A stretch of DNA of 55,241 nt from Sphingomonadales bacterium (GTDB lineage Bacteria; Pseudomonadota; Alphaproteobacteria; Sphingomonadales; Sphingomonadaceae): assembly GCA_027486415.1 (NCBI GenBank), contig JAIXPC010000003.1, forward strand, positions 1-55,241. Reading direction: 5' to 3'. Shown piece after piece: positions 32,276 through 39,852 of the stretch (its first letter is position 1; every line of letters starts with the position of its first letter). The position numbers and the translations under genes were made by a program. The notes beneath the pieces are model-generated. The model saw only the letters and a list, made by a program, of their open reading frames with translations. It did not search any database and was not told the origin of the DNA.

Positions 32276-33814
32276 TTACTGGATCGGTGCGGGTGCGGCG
32301 GCGCAGCTGGTGGCGCCGGGGCCGACGCCGCAGGTCCAGCCGGCGTACCAGGTGTCGGTGGCGTTGCGGAAGGCGCCGACGAACGTCGTTTCATCGAAGA
32401 AGGTCGCAGTGCCGGTGAAGGCGGTGCGCGGGTTGGTGGCGGTGGCGCCGGCTTCGAAGCTGCCAGGCAGGAACACGCTGGCCAGGGTCAGCGTGACCGG
32501 CGGCAGCAGGTTGTTGTTGCCGGTGATGATCGGCGTGATGGTGGTGAGCGGCACATCGGCTTCGTCGCGGGCCGCGCCGTTGCAGCCGAAGATCACCGAG
32601 CGGATGACCGGCGCACCGGCTTCGTCGCTGGCGGCATCGGCGGCAGCCGCCGTCTGCGCGCCGTCGATATCGAGGCACAGGCCGGCCGACGTGGTGTTCT
32701 GGATGATGCCGTTGACCAGGCCATAATCGGTGCCGCCGCGCAGCAGGATGGTATCGGGCGTGCGGTTGCCGATGAAGGTGAAGTTGGCGATGCGCGGGTT
32801 GGAGCGCGGGGTGCGGGTTTCGCCGCCGGCGGTATCGGCCTCGATCACGCGGTCGCCGCCGTTGGTGCGCTGGACGACCAGCGCATACTGGATGAGGCCC
32901 TTGAAGCCGAGATCGGTATCGATCGAGTCATCATCCGCGCCGGTGATGACGATGTTCTTGTGGTTCACGCGGCCGCCGAACCATTCGATACCGTCATCCG
33001 AACTGTTGTGGACCTGGAGGAAATTGGCCGTGGTGCCGCTGCCGACGCCGGCAAAGGTGATGCCGTTCAGCTCGTTGCCGGGGCTGACTTCAAAGCCGGG
33101 ATAGCGGACCTGGACATAGGCGAGGCGGCCCGAATTGTCGGCCGGGCTGCCGCCGCCATAGAAGGCGCCGGTGAGGCCTTCGACCGCCGACTGGCAGCTG
33201 GCGGTGCCGGGGGTGGCGCCGGTGCCGACGCAGGTGTGGATCGGCGCGCGGCCGAGGATGACGATGCCGCCCCACTGGCCGATCGAGCTGTCGTTGACCG
33301 CGCCTTCCATGTTGGAACGGCTGGTGAAGACGATCGGGCGGGTGGCGGTGCCTTCGGCGAAGATCTGCGAACCGCGGTTGACGACGAGCGCATCGGCACC
33401 CGACGAGCCGAAGACGACAACGCCCGGTTCGATGGTGAGGATGCCCTGCGTGCCGCCAGTGGCCGGAGCGCCCGGATCGGCACCCAGATCGACGCCGACG
33501 TTAACGCGGCCGTTGAGCGAGTAAACGATGCCGCGAATGTTGCGCAGCGTCAGGCCGCCGGTGATGGTGCCGGAGATGGCGCAGTTCCGCAAATTGTTGA
33601 TAACGCCCACATTTGTCGTGCCGGTGGGGCAGGTATCGGCAGGGCCGGTGGGCGTCGGGGTCGGGGTCGGGGTCGGCGTTGGGGTCGGGGTCGGGGCCGG
33701 CGGCGGGGTAACGATGGCGCCTTCGCCCGGCGAAGCGATGTTTTTGGCGCCATCGCAGGCGGCAAGCGCCAGGGCGGAGCTGATCAGCAGCAGGCTGCGC
33801 GAACGAACGGTCAT
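32276..33814 (-). CDS. Lipoprotein with beta-helix-like body, likely T2SS substrate (ElpS-like)
   Basis: 512-aa protein with a lipoprotein signal: SALALAAC with Cys20 followed by Asp21. A Pro-Thr repeat linker spans ~residues 38-55. The body is beta-rich with repeated short strands, for example GGIVILGRAP, FLQVHNSSDDGIEWFGG and NIVITGADDDSIDTDLG, suggesting a right-handed beta-helix. Asp at +2 keeps lipoproteins in the inner membrane in enterics and is also found in pullulanase, the classic T2SS lipoprotein substrate. Caulobacter exports a similar-size lipoprotein (ElpS) through its T2SS. Together with the T2SS operon just upstream, this makes it the best substrate candidate. Function of the body is unknown. 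Confidence 0.8.
   Translation of the reverse strand: MTVRSRSLLLISSALALAACDGAKNIASPGEGAIVTPPPAPTPTPTPTPTPTPTPTGPADTCPTGTTNVGVINNLRNCAISGTITGGLTLRNIRGIVYSLNGRVNVGVDLGADPGAPATGGTQGILTIEPGVVVFGSSGADALVVNRGSQIFAEGTATRPIVFTSRSNMEGAVNDSSIGQWGGIVILGRAPIHTCVGTGATPGTASCQSAVEGLTGAFYGGGSPADNSGRLAYVQVRYPGFEVSPGNELNGITFAGVGSGTTANFLQVHNSSDDGIEWFGGRVNHKNIVITGADDDSIDTDLGFKGLIQYALVVQRTNGGDRVIEADTAGGETRTPRSNPRIANFTFIGNRTPDTILLRGGTDYGLVNGIIQNTTSAGLCLDIDGAQTAAAADAASDEAGAPVIRSVIFGCNGAARDEADVPLTTITPIITGNNNLLPPVTLTLASVFLPGSFEAGATATNPRTAFTGTATFFDETTFVGAFRNATDTWYAGWTCGVGPGATSCAAAPAPIQ
33650..33698 (+). repeat. G-rich 6-bp repeat encoding Pro-Thr linker
   Basis: Repeated GGGGTC units on the plus strand, giving six G4 tracts (33657-33696) separated mostly by two bases. 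It encodes the (PT)n linker of the lipoprotein on the other strand. It is a candidate G-quadruplex on the template strand and prone to in-frame length change. Confidence 0.75.
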
Positions 33815-33935
33815 TTGTGGTGCCCCTTGGTGGCCGTGAATGTCAGGGCCGGCCATAGGGGTGATTCATGGCTGCGAGATTACGCGTGCATTGCAGTTGG
33901 ATGATGTTGCCGTGTCATTCCTGTGACAATGACGG
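33815..33935. other. 121-bp gap between T2SS operon end and lipoprotein gene
   Basis: No gene seen. An imperfectly spaced TGTCA/TGACA inverted pair lies near 33912-33927. The gap could hold a separate promoter for the lipoprotein - receptor pair. I found no clear Pho-box spacing. Confidence 0.35.
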
Positions 33936-34619
33936 TCAGGGGGAAATCGCCACCTCGCGCAACTGCGAACCCCGGCGATAGCGCAGCTGGATGACGCCGT
34001 TGGCGGCGATCTCTTGCGGCAATTCCATGATCTTTTCTTGGGATATCAGGGGATTGTCATCCACGGCGATCAGCACGTCGCCGGATTTCAGGCCGGCCTT
34101 GGCAAGCGCGGGCAGGGCGGAGACATCGCCCAGCCGCCAACCGGAAATGCCATTGGCATCGCGGATCGGCGACAGGGCGGCAAGCCACGGCGTGGGGTCG
34201 CCACCGGGGGGAGGGGTGGGGGATGACGGCGTGCCGCTCTCTCTGGTGAAGGCCAGGATCAGTTCACCCGAAGGCCCGGCCAGAATGGCGCGGGTGGGCT
34301 CCACCCGGACGAGGCGCAGGCCGCCGGGCAGGCTGCGGCCGGGGCGGAGCAGATACTGCCGGCCACCCGACACGACAATCGCCATGCCGCCATCGGGGCC
34401 GGCGCGCAGGCCCGAAAGGCTGACATCGGCTGGCGCCACGCTGGCCCGTGCTGGCGGCGGGGCGACCATTTGTGGTGCCGCGCTGGGCAAAACTTGTGAC
34501 GTGCTGACCACGGGTGCCACATCCGGCGGAGCAGGCCTGAGCACCCACACCAGCGCCGCCGCGAACGCCAGCCCGCCGCCGATGGCCAGCGCCCATTCGC
34601 GCGGGCTGTTGCGGCTCAT
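33936..34619 (-). CDS. Second GspC-like protein with HR and PDZ domains
   Basis: 227-aa protein with one N-terminal membrane helix (~residues 9-27), a Pro/Ala linker, a homology-region-like domain (LRAGPDGGMAIVVSGGRQYL, PGGLRLVRVEPTRAIL, ~70-125) and a C-terminal PDZ domain (GDVSALPALAKAGLKSGDVLIAVDDNPL, ~160-200). HR plus PDZ is the full GspC plan: HR contacts the secretin GspD and PDZ takes part in substrate selection. The promoter-proximal gspC (44579-45100) has HR only. It lies seven bases after the unknown 131-aa gene, at the end of the operon. Confidence 0.8.
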   Translation of the reverse strand: MSRNSPREWALAIGGGLAFAAALVWVLRPAPPDVAPVVSTSQVLPSAAPQMVAPPPARASVAPADVSLSGLRAGPDGGMAIVVSGGRQYLLRPGRSLPGGLRLVRVEPTRAILAGPSGELILAFTRESGTPSSPTPPPGGDPTPWLAALSPIRDANGISGWRLGDVSALPALAKAGLKSGDVLIAVDDNPLISQEKIMELPQEIAANGVIQLRYRRGSQLREVAISP

Positions 34620-34626
34620 GGCCGAA

Positions 34627-35022
34627 TCACTGCGGACACCCGGCCAGCCCGGCCACCGGCAACACGACGGCGCTGCCATCGGTTTCGGTGATGGTCAGGC
34701 TGCCGTCGCGCACCACCGCGCCGCCAGCGGTTGCTGGCAGGATGGTCAGACGCACGTCATAAATCCGGTTGGCCTGGCGAAAGCGGCTGTTGGGAGCAAA
34801 GCCCATCACCGCCTCCCCGTCGCGGGCTTCGACCGGCAGATCGAGCGCGCGGCCATCCCGTTGCAGGCGCAGGATCGGCGGGGTGTGGCCCAGCATGGCG
34901 ATGCGCCGGCCCGACGCGCGATCCCACAGGAACAGCGCGCATTGGCCGGGGGCCAGCTGCTGTGGCGGCAGCTCGGCCAGCCCGGCGGTCATCTGCAACG
35001 CAATCAGCGCGGCGATCACCAT
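34627..35022 (-). CDS. Unknown exported protein in T2SS operon (131 aa)
   Basis: 131-aa protein with a short hydrophobic N-terminus (MVIAALIALQMTAGLA) that looks like a signal peptide, followed by a beta-rich body with two Cys (GQCALFLWDR and the near-terminal GLAGCPQ) that could form a disulfide. The ATG at 35022 follows a strong GGAGGA site and overlaps the gspN stop by seven bases. Not one of the canonical Gsp proteins. Its fixed position between gspN and the second GspC suggests a periplasmic role in this T2SS. I recognise no family. Confidence 0.7.
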   Translation of the reverse strand: MVIAALIALQMTAGLAELPPQQLAPGQCALFLWDRASGRRIAMLGHTPPILRLQRDGRALDLPVEARDGEAVMGFAPNSRFRQANRIYDVRLTILPATAGGAVVRDGSLTITETDGSAVVLPVAGLAGCPQ

Positions 35023-35672
35023 GATCCCGTTTCCTCCTTCACCAGCGCGCCGGCTTCTGACCGGAAGCCGCTGGCGCCGAGCGCCGCCACCTCGGCCGTG
35101 CTGGCGCCGGCCACCACCAGTCGCGCCGTCCACTGCCGGCGCGTCGTCGCCAGATCGATCCGCACCCGCCCGTCGCTGCTGGCCAGCGGCAGCAGCAGCG
35201 CATCGCCATCGCAGCGCACTGCGCCGGCCAGTTGCCGCTGCCCCGCGACCGGCGTCGCCAGATCGGCCACCACCTGACCGCTGGCTTCGACGCAGCGCCC
35301 GGCGCCATCCAGTGTCGCGCCGGCATCGGCCAGCGCCACGCCCGCGATCGGCACGCTGGCAATCGGGCTGCCCAGCAGCCGGCCATTCAGCCCGGTTGCA
35401 CCGCCGGCGGCAAAGCCGCGCCAGATCTGCCCGGTGATCGCGCCTTCGACGCCCCAGCCCATGCGGCCCTGCGCCAATGCCGCCGGTTGCAGCGATATCG
35501 CCACGTCGCCCAGCCGCAGCGGGCCGATGGCGGCGTTGGTGATGGCGGCGCTCCACACGCTGCCCGAAACGCCGGTCGCGGTGAGCGGCGGTGCCGGCAG
35601 CACCAGCGCGGCGGGCGCCAGCACGACGAGGCCGATGGCGGCACCCGCAACGAAGAGCAGCGCCCGCCTCAT
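35016..35672 (-). CDS. gspN: Type II secretion system protein N
   Basis: 218-aa GspN-type protein: N-terminal membrane helix (~5-25), then a beta-rich periplasmic part with GVSGSVWSAAITNAAIG and GLNGRLLGSP, as in GspN. Two Cys (~residues 129 and 154) may pair. GspN is an accessory of many T2SSs with poorly defined function. Its ATG overlaps the gspM stop by four bases; the large frame in another phase across this region is a shadow. Confidence 0.85.
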   Translation of the reverse strand: MRRALLFVAGAAIGLVVLAPAALVLPAPPLTATGVSGSVWSAAITNAAIGPLRLGDVAISLQPAALAQGRMGWGVEGAITGQIWRGFAAGGATGLNGRLLGSPIASVPIAGVALADAGATLDGAGRCVEASGQVVADLATPVAGQRQLAGAVRCDGDALLLPLASSDGRVRIDLATTRRQWTARLVVAGASTAEVAALGASGFRSEAGALVKEETGSW

Positions 35673-36136
35673 GCCGCCGACCTCACCAGCAATTCAACGC
35701 GCACCGATTGATCGGGGTTGCGGCTGGCCTGCAGCCGTTCGATCACCAGCCCGTCGCGCTGTTCCAGCCCCGCCGCCCAGCCGATCAGCAGGCGGCCGCT
35801 GATCGCGGCAATCTCCACCACGGCCTGGCCATTGCCCTGCGCCTCCAGCCGCGCCGGTTGCAGCCCGGCTTCGGCCAGCCGGCGGCTCAGAACGTCGATC
35901 ACCGGCACGGCACTTGGCGCCGGGCGCGCGGCGATGGCCGCGGTCAAGGCCTGCGCCTGTGCCAGCCGCTCCGCTGCCGCCACGGCATCGGCCCGCGCCG
36001 CTTCGCGCGCCGTCACCAGCGGCCGCACCAGCACCAGCCACAGCATCAGCAACGCCAACAGGCCCAGCATGGTCAGGATCAGGCCGCGTTCGCGCGTCGT
36101 GCGCTGCGCCCACCACGGGGAAAGAACCGCCCTCAT
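35669..36136 (-). CDS. gspM: Type II secretion system protein M
   Basis: 155-aa inner-membrane protein with one N-terminal helix (LTMLGLLALLMLWLVLVRPL, ~20-39), a helical stretch (~40-70) and a ferredoxin-like periplasmic domain, the GspM plan. It binds GspL and anchors the inner-membrane platform. 4-bp overlaps on both sides (gspL and gspN). Confidence 0.9.
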   Translation of the reverse strand: MRAVLSPWWAQRTTRERGLILTMLGLLALLMLWLVLVRPLVTAREAARADAVAAAERLAQAQALTAAIAARPAPSAVPVIDVLSRRLAEAGLQPARLEAQGNGQAVVEIAAISGRLLIGWAAGLEQRDGLVIERLQASRNPDQSVRVELLVRSAA

Positions 36137-37158
36137 CGTGCCCGCACCGTCACATCGGTGATGCTGGCATCGGCGGTGGCGCGGGTGCCGCCCACATTGG
36201 CCGACAGGCCGGCTGCACCCACCGCGCTGGCCAGCGCCTGCGCCTCGGCACTGCCGCCAGCGACGCCGGCCACCAGCCCGCCGGCCGGCGAATATTCCAG
36301 GCTGGCAAGGCCCGCGCCCGGCCGCTGCGCCAGCGCCTGCATCACCGGTGCCGCCAGCGATGCCAGCCCGCCGCCCGCCCCGCGCGATCTCGCCTTGGCC
36401 TGCATCGCCGCCAGCGCGCCCGGCCCATCGGCCCCCGGCGTGCCGGCCAATGCCACGGTTTCGGCATCGGCCGCACTGGCAGCGGCGCGGGCGCGCAGCA
36501 GGGCGGCCACGTCACCGGCCACCCACAGCAGGGCAATGGCCGCAGCCAGCCAGCCCAGACGGCGCACCTGCCCCGCTGGCGGCCGCCAGCGCGACACGGG
36601 GGCAAAATCGCCGACCAGCAGGCTCAGGGGCAACGGATCAGGGAGCGCCGGCGTCGCGGGCGTCACGGGGGCATCGCCGATGATCGCGGCGGCCAGATCA
36701 GCCTCGCCCGCAAAGCCGGCATCGCTGCTGCGTGCGACCACGCGATCCCCATCGCGCCACACCGCCCAGCCGGTGGCGGGGGCTGGCAGCAGCAGCGTAT
36801 CGGGCAGGATGGCCGCCGCGCTCCAGCCGGCATTGGCGGCCCCGGCCATCCAGGCGGCCATCGCGGCGTGCGCCGTCACCGCCACCACGCGCCGGCCACT
36901 GCCGGGGGCGACGGCGACATGGGCTTCGGCGTCGGCCAGCCGATCGCCCAGCGCCAGCCGGGCAGCGGCAGCGGCCTGCGCCGGGGCGAGATCGGGCAGA
37001 TCGAGCCAGTGCAGCGCCGCGTCCTCGCCCGGCACCGCCAGTATCAGCGGTGTCGCGGCATCGGCCTGCGGCCAGCCGTCACCGCTGGCCGTCACCCGCC
37101 CGGCGGCGATGCGCTGCCAGCGCGGGGCCGGGGCCAGCGTGACGAGCAGGACACTCAA
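36133..37158 (-). CDS. gspL: Type II secretion system protein L
   Basis: 341-aa GspL: a cytoplasmic actin-like domain (~1-215, LHWLDLPDLAPAQAAAAARL, AVWRDGDRVVA), one membrane helix (LGWLAAAIALLWVAGDVAAL, ~225-245) and a periplasmic ferredoxin-like end. It recruits the ATPase GspE to the membrane. The start is TTG at 37158, overlapping the gspK stop as TTGA; no ATG or GTG gives a usable N-terminus, so the TTG is well supported. The upstream part of the longer frame is a shadow of gspK. Confidence 0.9.
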   Translation of the reverse strand: MSVLLVTLAPAPRWQRIAAGRVTASGDGWPQADAATPLILAVPGEDAALHWLDLPDLAPAQAAAAARLALGDRLADAEAHVAVAPGSGRRVVAVTAHAAMAAWMAGAANAGWSAAAILPDTLLLPAPATGWAVWRDGDRVVARSSDAGFAGEADLAAAIIGDAPVTPATPALPDPLPLSLLVGDFAPVSRWRPPAGQVRRLGWLAAAIALLWVAGDVAALLRARAAASAADAETVALAGTPGADGPGALAAMQAKARSRGAGGGLASLAAPVMQALAQRPGAGLASLEYSPAGGLVAGVAGGSAEAQALASAVGAAGLSANVGGTRATADASITDVTVRAR

Positions 37159-38111
37159 TTTTCGTCTCCATAACGGCGCACCACCAGCCGCGCCGGGCGT
37201 CTGGCCGCGTCGATCAGGCCCGTCTGCACCAGCGACGTGCCATCGGTGGTGGCGGCCATGCGATAGGCCACGAAACGGTCGCGCACATCGGGCTGGCGCA
37301 GCGCATCGGCGGCAATCGGCCGCCCGGCCAGCAGCGGCTGCGCCCAGAAGGCGGCGGCATCGCTCCAGCCGCCGGGCGGGCGGGCGGCGATGGCATCGCG
37401 CGCGGTCGCCAGCGGCACCGCGCCAATGGCGGCGATCACCGGCGCGGCTTCGGGGCCAAGGCTGTTGAGATTGGGGCGCGACAGTTCCGCCACCGGCAGG
37501 GCGCACAGGTGCGGCGCGGCGCGGGCAAAGATGGCGGGGGTGACGCCGGCGACCGCGCGCCATTCGCTCACTTCGGCCATCAGCGTGCCGGCGGTGCGAT
37601 AGGGGGTGGCGGCACGGGCATAGGCCGGGTCTTCCGCTCCCCCCCCGATTCCACCAACGCCCGGCTGCTGATCGACATCGATCCAGTCGGCAGTGGCGGC
37701 GGCGATGCGGGCCGCGTCATCAGCCGGCACGTCGAGATGGATGAGCAGGCGGGCGAGCTGTTCGACGCCCAGCGGCCGCGTCACCGTCTGCCCGGCCGGC
37801 CCGGTGACGACAGCGTTCAGATTGAGGCAGTTGCCGCCGGGGCGGAGGCTGACGCGGACCGGGCCTGCCGGGGTGGGCAGCGCGAACGCCTGTGCCGGCA
37901 GCATCTTCAGCGGCAGGCGGGCGAGCAGCATCGTCTCCCCGGCAAGGCCTGCCCCGCGCGCGGTGGCAACGGCGGTGCGGGTGGCATCGAGATGGCGGGC
38001 GAGGCGCAGCCGATCGAACAGGGTGGTGGACAGCGCCGCCAGCCCGCCGACCAGCACCAGCACGTTGATCAGGGCCGCGCCTTGCTCTTTCGGGGGGATG
38101 GCCCGCGTCAT
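37155..38111 (-). CDS. gspK: Type II secretion system minor pseudopilin K
   Basis: 318-aa minor pseudopilin, the large tip protein of the pseudopilus. After a short basic leader comes the cleavage region EQGAALINVLVLVGGLAAL, lacking the usual Glu5 as GspK does; the large helical insert (~100-230) and the two Asp/Asn-rich motifs (WIDVDQQPG, LNLNAVV) match GspK. Processed by the prepilin peptidase at 28763. ATGA overlap with gspJ, TTGA with gspL. Confidence 0.92.
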   Translation of the reverse strand: MTRAIPPKEQGAALINVLVLVGGLAALSTTLFDRLRLARHLDATRTAVATARGAGLAGETMLLARLPLKMLPAQAFALPTPAGPVRVSLRPGGNCLNLNAVVTGPAGQTVTRPLGVEQLARLLIHLDVPADDAARIAAATADWIDVDQQPGVGGIGGGAEDPAYARAATPYRTAGTLMAEVSEWRAVAGVTPAIFARAAPHLCALPVAELSRPNLNSLGPEAAPVIAAIGAVPLATARDAIAARPPGGWSDAAAFWAQPLLAGRPIAADALRQPDVRDRFVAYRMAATTDGTSLVQTGLIDAARRPARLVVRRYGDEN

Positions 38112-38710
38112 GCTGCGGCCCCCGGCCCCATCCCCGGCGCCATCCCCGGCCCCAGTGGCACGATCTGGCGGACATGGCCGATGGCCGGGCCATCGATGCT
38201 GAGTTCGATGGCGCGCGGCAGGCTGGTGGCGTCACCGGCCCAGCCATCCTGCCAGCCGTTCGCGCCCAGCACGCGCAGGCGTGCGGCAGACACGCCGCGC
38301 AGCACCACGCTGGATTGCGCCGCATCGGTGCCGTCGATCATCGCGGCGGAACGGCGCACGAGGGCATCGCCATCGATGCGCCATTCGACACGCTGCAAGG
38401 AAGCGCGCGGCGCGGCTGCCGGATTGCTCCAGCCGCGGCGGACAAGGGTGAACAGGCTGCCATTGTTGGCGGCAAAGGCCGGGCGGGGCAGCCCCGTGCC
38501 ATCGCGCCACGGGCGCGGCGCGGCCTGGCCGGCATCGGCGCTGAGCAGCGCGCCCAGCCGGGCGAGATCGCCGTTGGCCCCCACGATGGCCTGGGCCTGG
38601 TTGCCGGCCTGCACCCCGCCGGCCAGCAGCGCGGTGCCGGCAGACGCCATCAGCCCGAACAGGAACAGGCCGACGAGCAGTTCGATGAGGGTGAAGCCGG
38701 CCTGCCTCAT
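38108..38710 (-). CDS. gspJ: Type II secretion system minor pseudopilin J
   Basis: 200-aa pseudopilin with the type III signal RQAGFTLIELLVGLFLFG: cleavage before Phe, Glu5 present. The rest is a beta-rich head (VEWRIDGDALVRR, RLRVLGANGWQ). GspJ forms the tip complex with GspI, GspK and GspH. It overlaps gspI (ATGA) and gspK. Confidence 0.92.
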   Translation of the reverse strand: MRQAGFTLIELLVGLFLFGLMASAGTALLAGGVQAGNQAQAIVGANGDLARLGALLSADAGQAAPRPWRDGTGLPRPAFAANNGSLFTLVRRGWSNPAAAPRASLQRVEWRIDGDALVRRSAAMIDGTDAAQSSVVLRGVSAARLRVLGANGWQDGWAGDATSLPRAIELSIDGPAIGHVRQIVPLGPGMAPGMGPGAAA

Positions 38711-39063
38711 GGCCGGCTCCACAACAGGCTGTCGCGGGCGATGACCTGGCCGCTATCGGCCACCACGTCGACGCGGATCAGCAGGGTGCCGGGATCGGGG
38801 CCGGGGGCGACGCTGCGCCGCCACGGCCAGTCGCGCAGGCCGGCGCGTTCGCGCCCCTGGGCGGGCGTGGGCGCGGTGGCGGCGAGCATGGCCTCCAGCG
38901 CCTGGTTGCGGGCAACGATGGCGGCGTGCTGGCGATCGCTCAAGCTGGCGGCGCTGGCGAGGCCGACACCCTGCAGGCGGATCAGCGCCACGGCGGCGAG
39001 GCCGAAGATGGCCAGCGCCACCATCACCTCGATCAGGGAGAAGCCGTCAGCCTCAGCGCGCAT
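38707..39063 (-). CDS. gspI: Type II secretion system minor pseudopilin I
   Basis: 118-aa pseudopilin with leader MRAEADG then FSLIEVMVALAIFGLAAVAL; cleavage between Gly and Phe, Glu5 present. RNQALEAMLA resembles the conserved GspI segment RNLALE. The ATG at 39063 gives a normal leader and overlaps gspH by 11 bp; the long frame upstream is non-coding. Confidence 0.92.
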   Translation of the reverse strand: MRAEADGFSLIEVMVALAIFGLAAVALIRLQGVGLASAASLSDRQHAAIVARNQALEAMLAATAPTPAQGRERAGLRDWPWRRSVAPGPDPGTLLIRVDVVADSGQVIARDSLLWSRP

Positions 39064-39421
39064 GGACGCCTCCCACCGCATCGATGGTGACGGTGGCGGC
39101 GGCATCGCCGCTGGCGAGGGTGAGGCGGGCCGGGGTGGCAAGGCCGGTGGGATCAAAGGCGATCGGGCCGGCAGGATCGCTGGTGAGGGTGATGCCGGCG
39201 GGCGCGGTGGGGGCAAAACTGGCGGGCTGGCCGGTGAGGATGGCCTGATCCCGGGTGGCGGCGGCCTGGGCGGCCAGTGTCTCGGCGGCGCGGCGCACCT
39301 GCGCGTCGCTGCCGGGCAGGGTGAGCACCAGCGCGGCGCTGGTGATGCCGATGATGGCCATCACCACCACCAGCTCGACCAGCGTGAAGCCGGCATCTTC
39401 AAGGCGCGCCTGTCGCGTCAC
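39053..39421 (-). CDS. gspH: Type II secretion system pseudopilin H
   Basis: 122-aa pseudopilin with TRQARLEDAGFTLVELVVVMA at its start (written here in part only as DAGFTLVELVVVMA): Glu5 present. The head has a short beta-rich body (AILTGQPASFAPTAPAGI). The start is GTG at 39421, overlapping the gspG stop as GTGA. Links the tip complex to the GspG shaft. Confidence 0.9.
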   Translation of the reverse strand: MTRQARLEDAGFTLVELVVVMAIIGITSAALVLTLPGSDAQVRRAAETLAAQAAATRDQAILTGQPASFAPTAPAGITLTSDPAGPIAFDPTGLATPARLTLASGDAAATVTIDAVGGVHAR

Positions 39422-39852
39422 AGGTTCCAGTTGCCGATGTCGTCGGCATCGTTGCCGGGGCCGGTCTTGCCATCCGGGCCCATCGACCAGACGTCGAAGG
39501 GGCCGTGGGTGCCGGGGGAGGCATATTGATAGGCGTGGCCCCACGGGTCGGCAGGCAGGCGCTGGACATAGCCGCCGGGGCGATAGCGTTCGGGCTGGGC
39601 CAGATCGGTGGGGGCGGTCTTGAGCGCGGCGATGCCTTGCTGGGTTGTGGGGAACACCATCGTATCGGCCTTGTAGCTGGTGAGCGCGGTTTCCAGCGTG
39701 GCGATGTCGGCGCGCGCGCGGGTGATCGCCGCCTTGTCGACATCGGGCAGCACGTTCAGCACGACGACCGTGGTGAGGATGCCGATGATGACGATCACCA
39801 CCATCATCTCGATGAGGGTGAAGCCGTTGGGGGTGGGTTTGCGGCGTCTCAT
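39418..39852 (-). CDS. gspG: Type II secretion system major pseudopilin G
   Basis: 144-aa major pseudopilin: leader MRRRKPTPNG, then FTLIEMMVVIVIIGILTTVV with Glu5; the C-terminal DPWGHAYQYASPG and GPDGKTGPGNDADDIGNW form the calcium-binding loop region of GspG. It polymerises into the pseudopilus that pushes substrate through the secretin. ATGA overlap with gspF. Confidence 0.96.
   Translation of the reverse strand: MRRRKPTPNGFTLIEMMVVIVIIGILTTVVVLNVLPDVDKAAITRARADIATLETALTSYKADTMVFPTTQQGIAALKTAPTDLAQPERYRPGGYVQRLPADPWGHAYQYASPGTHGPFDVWSMGPDGKTGPGNDADDIGNWNL

Noticed and set aside
31000..32418. Long open frame antisense to the TonB-dependent receptor gene (472 codons)
   Set aside because: The opposite strand encodes a clear receptor with signal peptide and plug motifs; the antisense translation is low-complexity and arises from high GC codon bias.
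33900..33935. Possible Pho box upstream of the lipoprotein gene
   Set aside because: TGTCA-like elements are present, but the 11-bp spaced direct repeats of a Pho box are not; they form an inverted pair instead. Phosphate control of the ElpS-like gene remains untested.
34627..35556. 309-codon minus-strand frame covering the gspN region
   Set aside because: Only its end (from 35022) has a credible start and ribosome site; the rest is the shadow of gspN.
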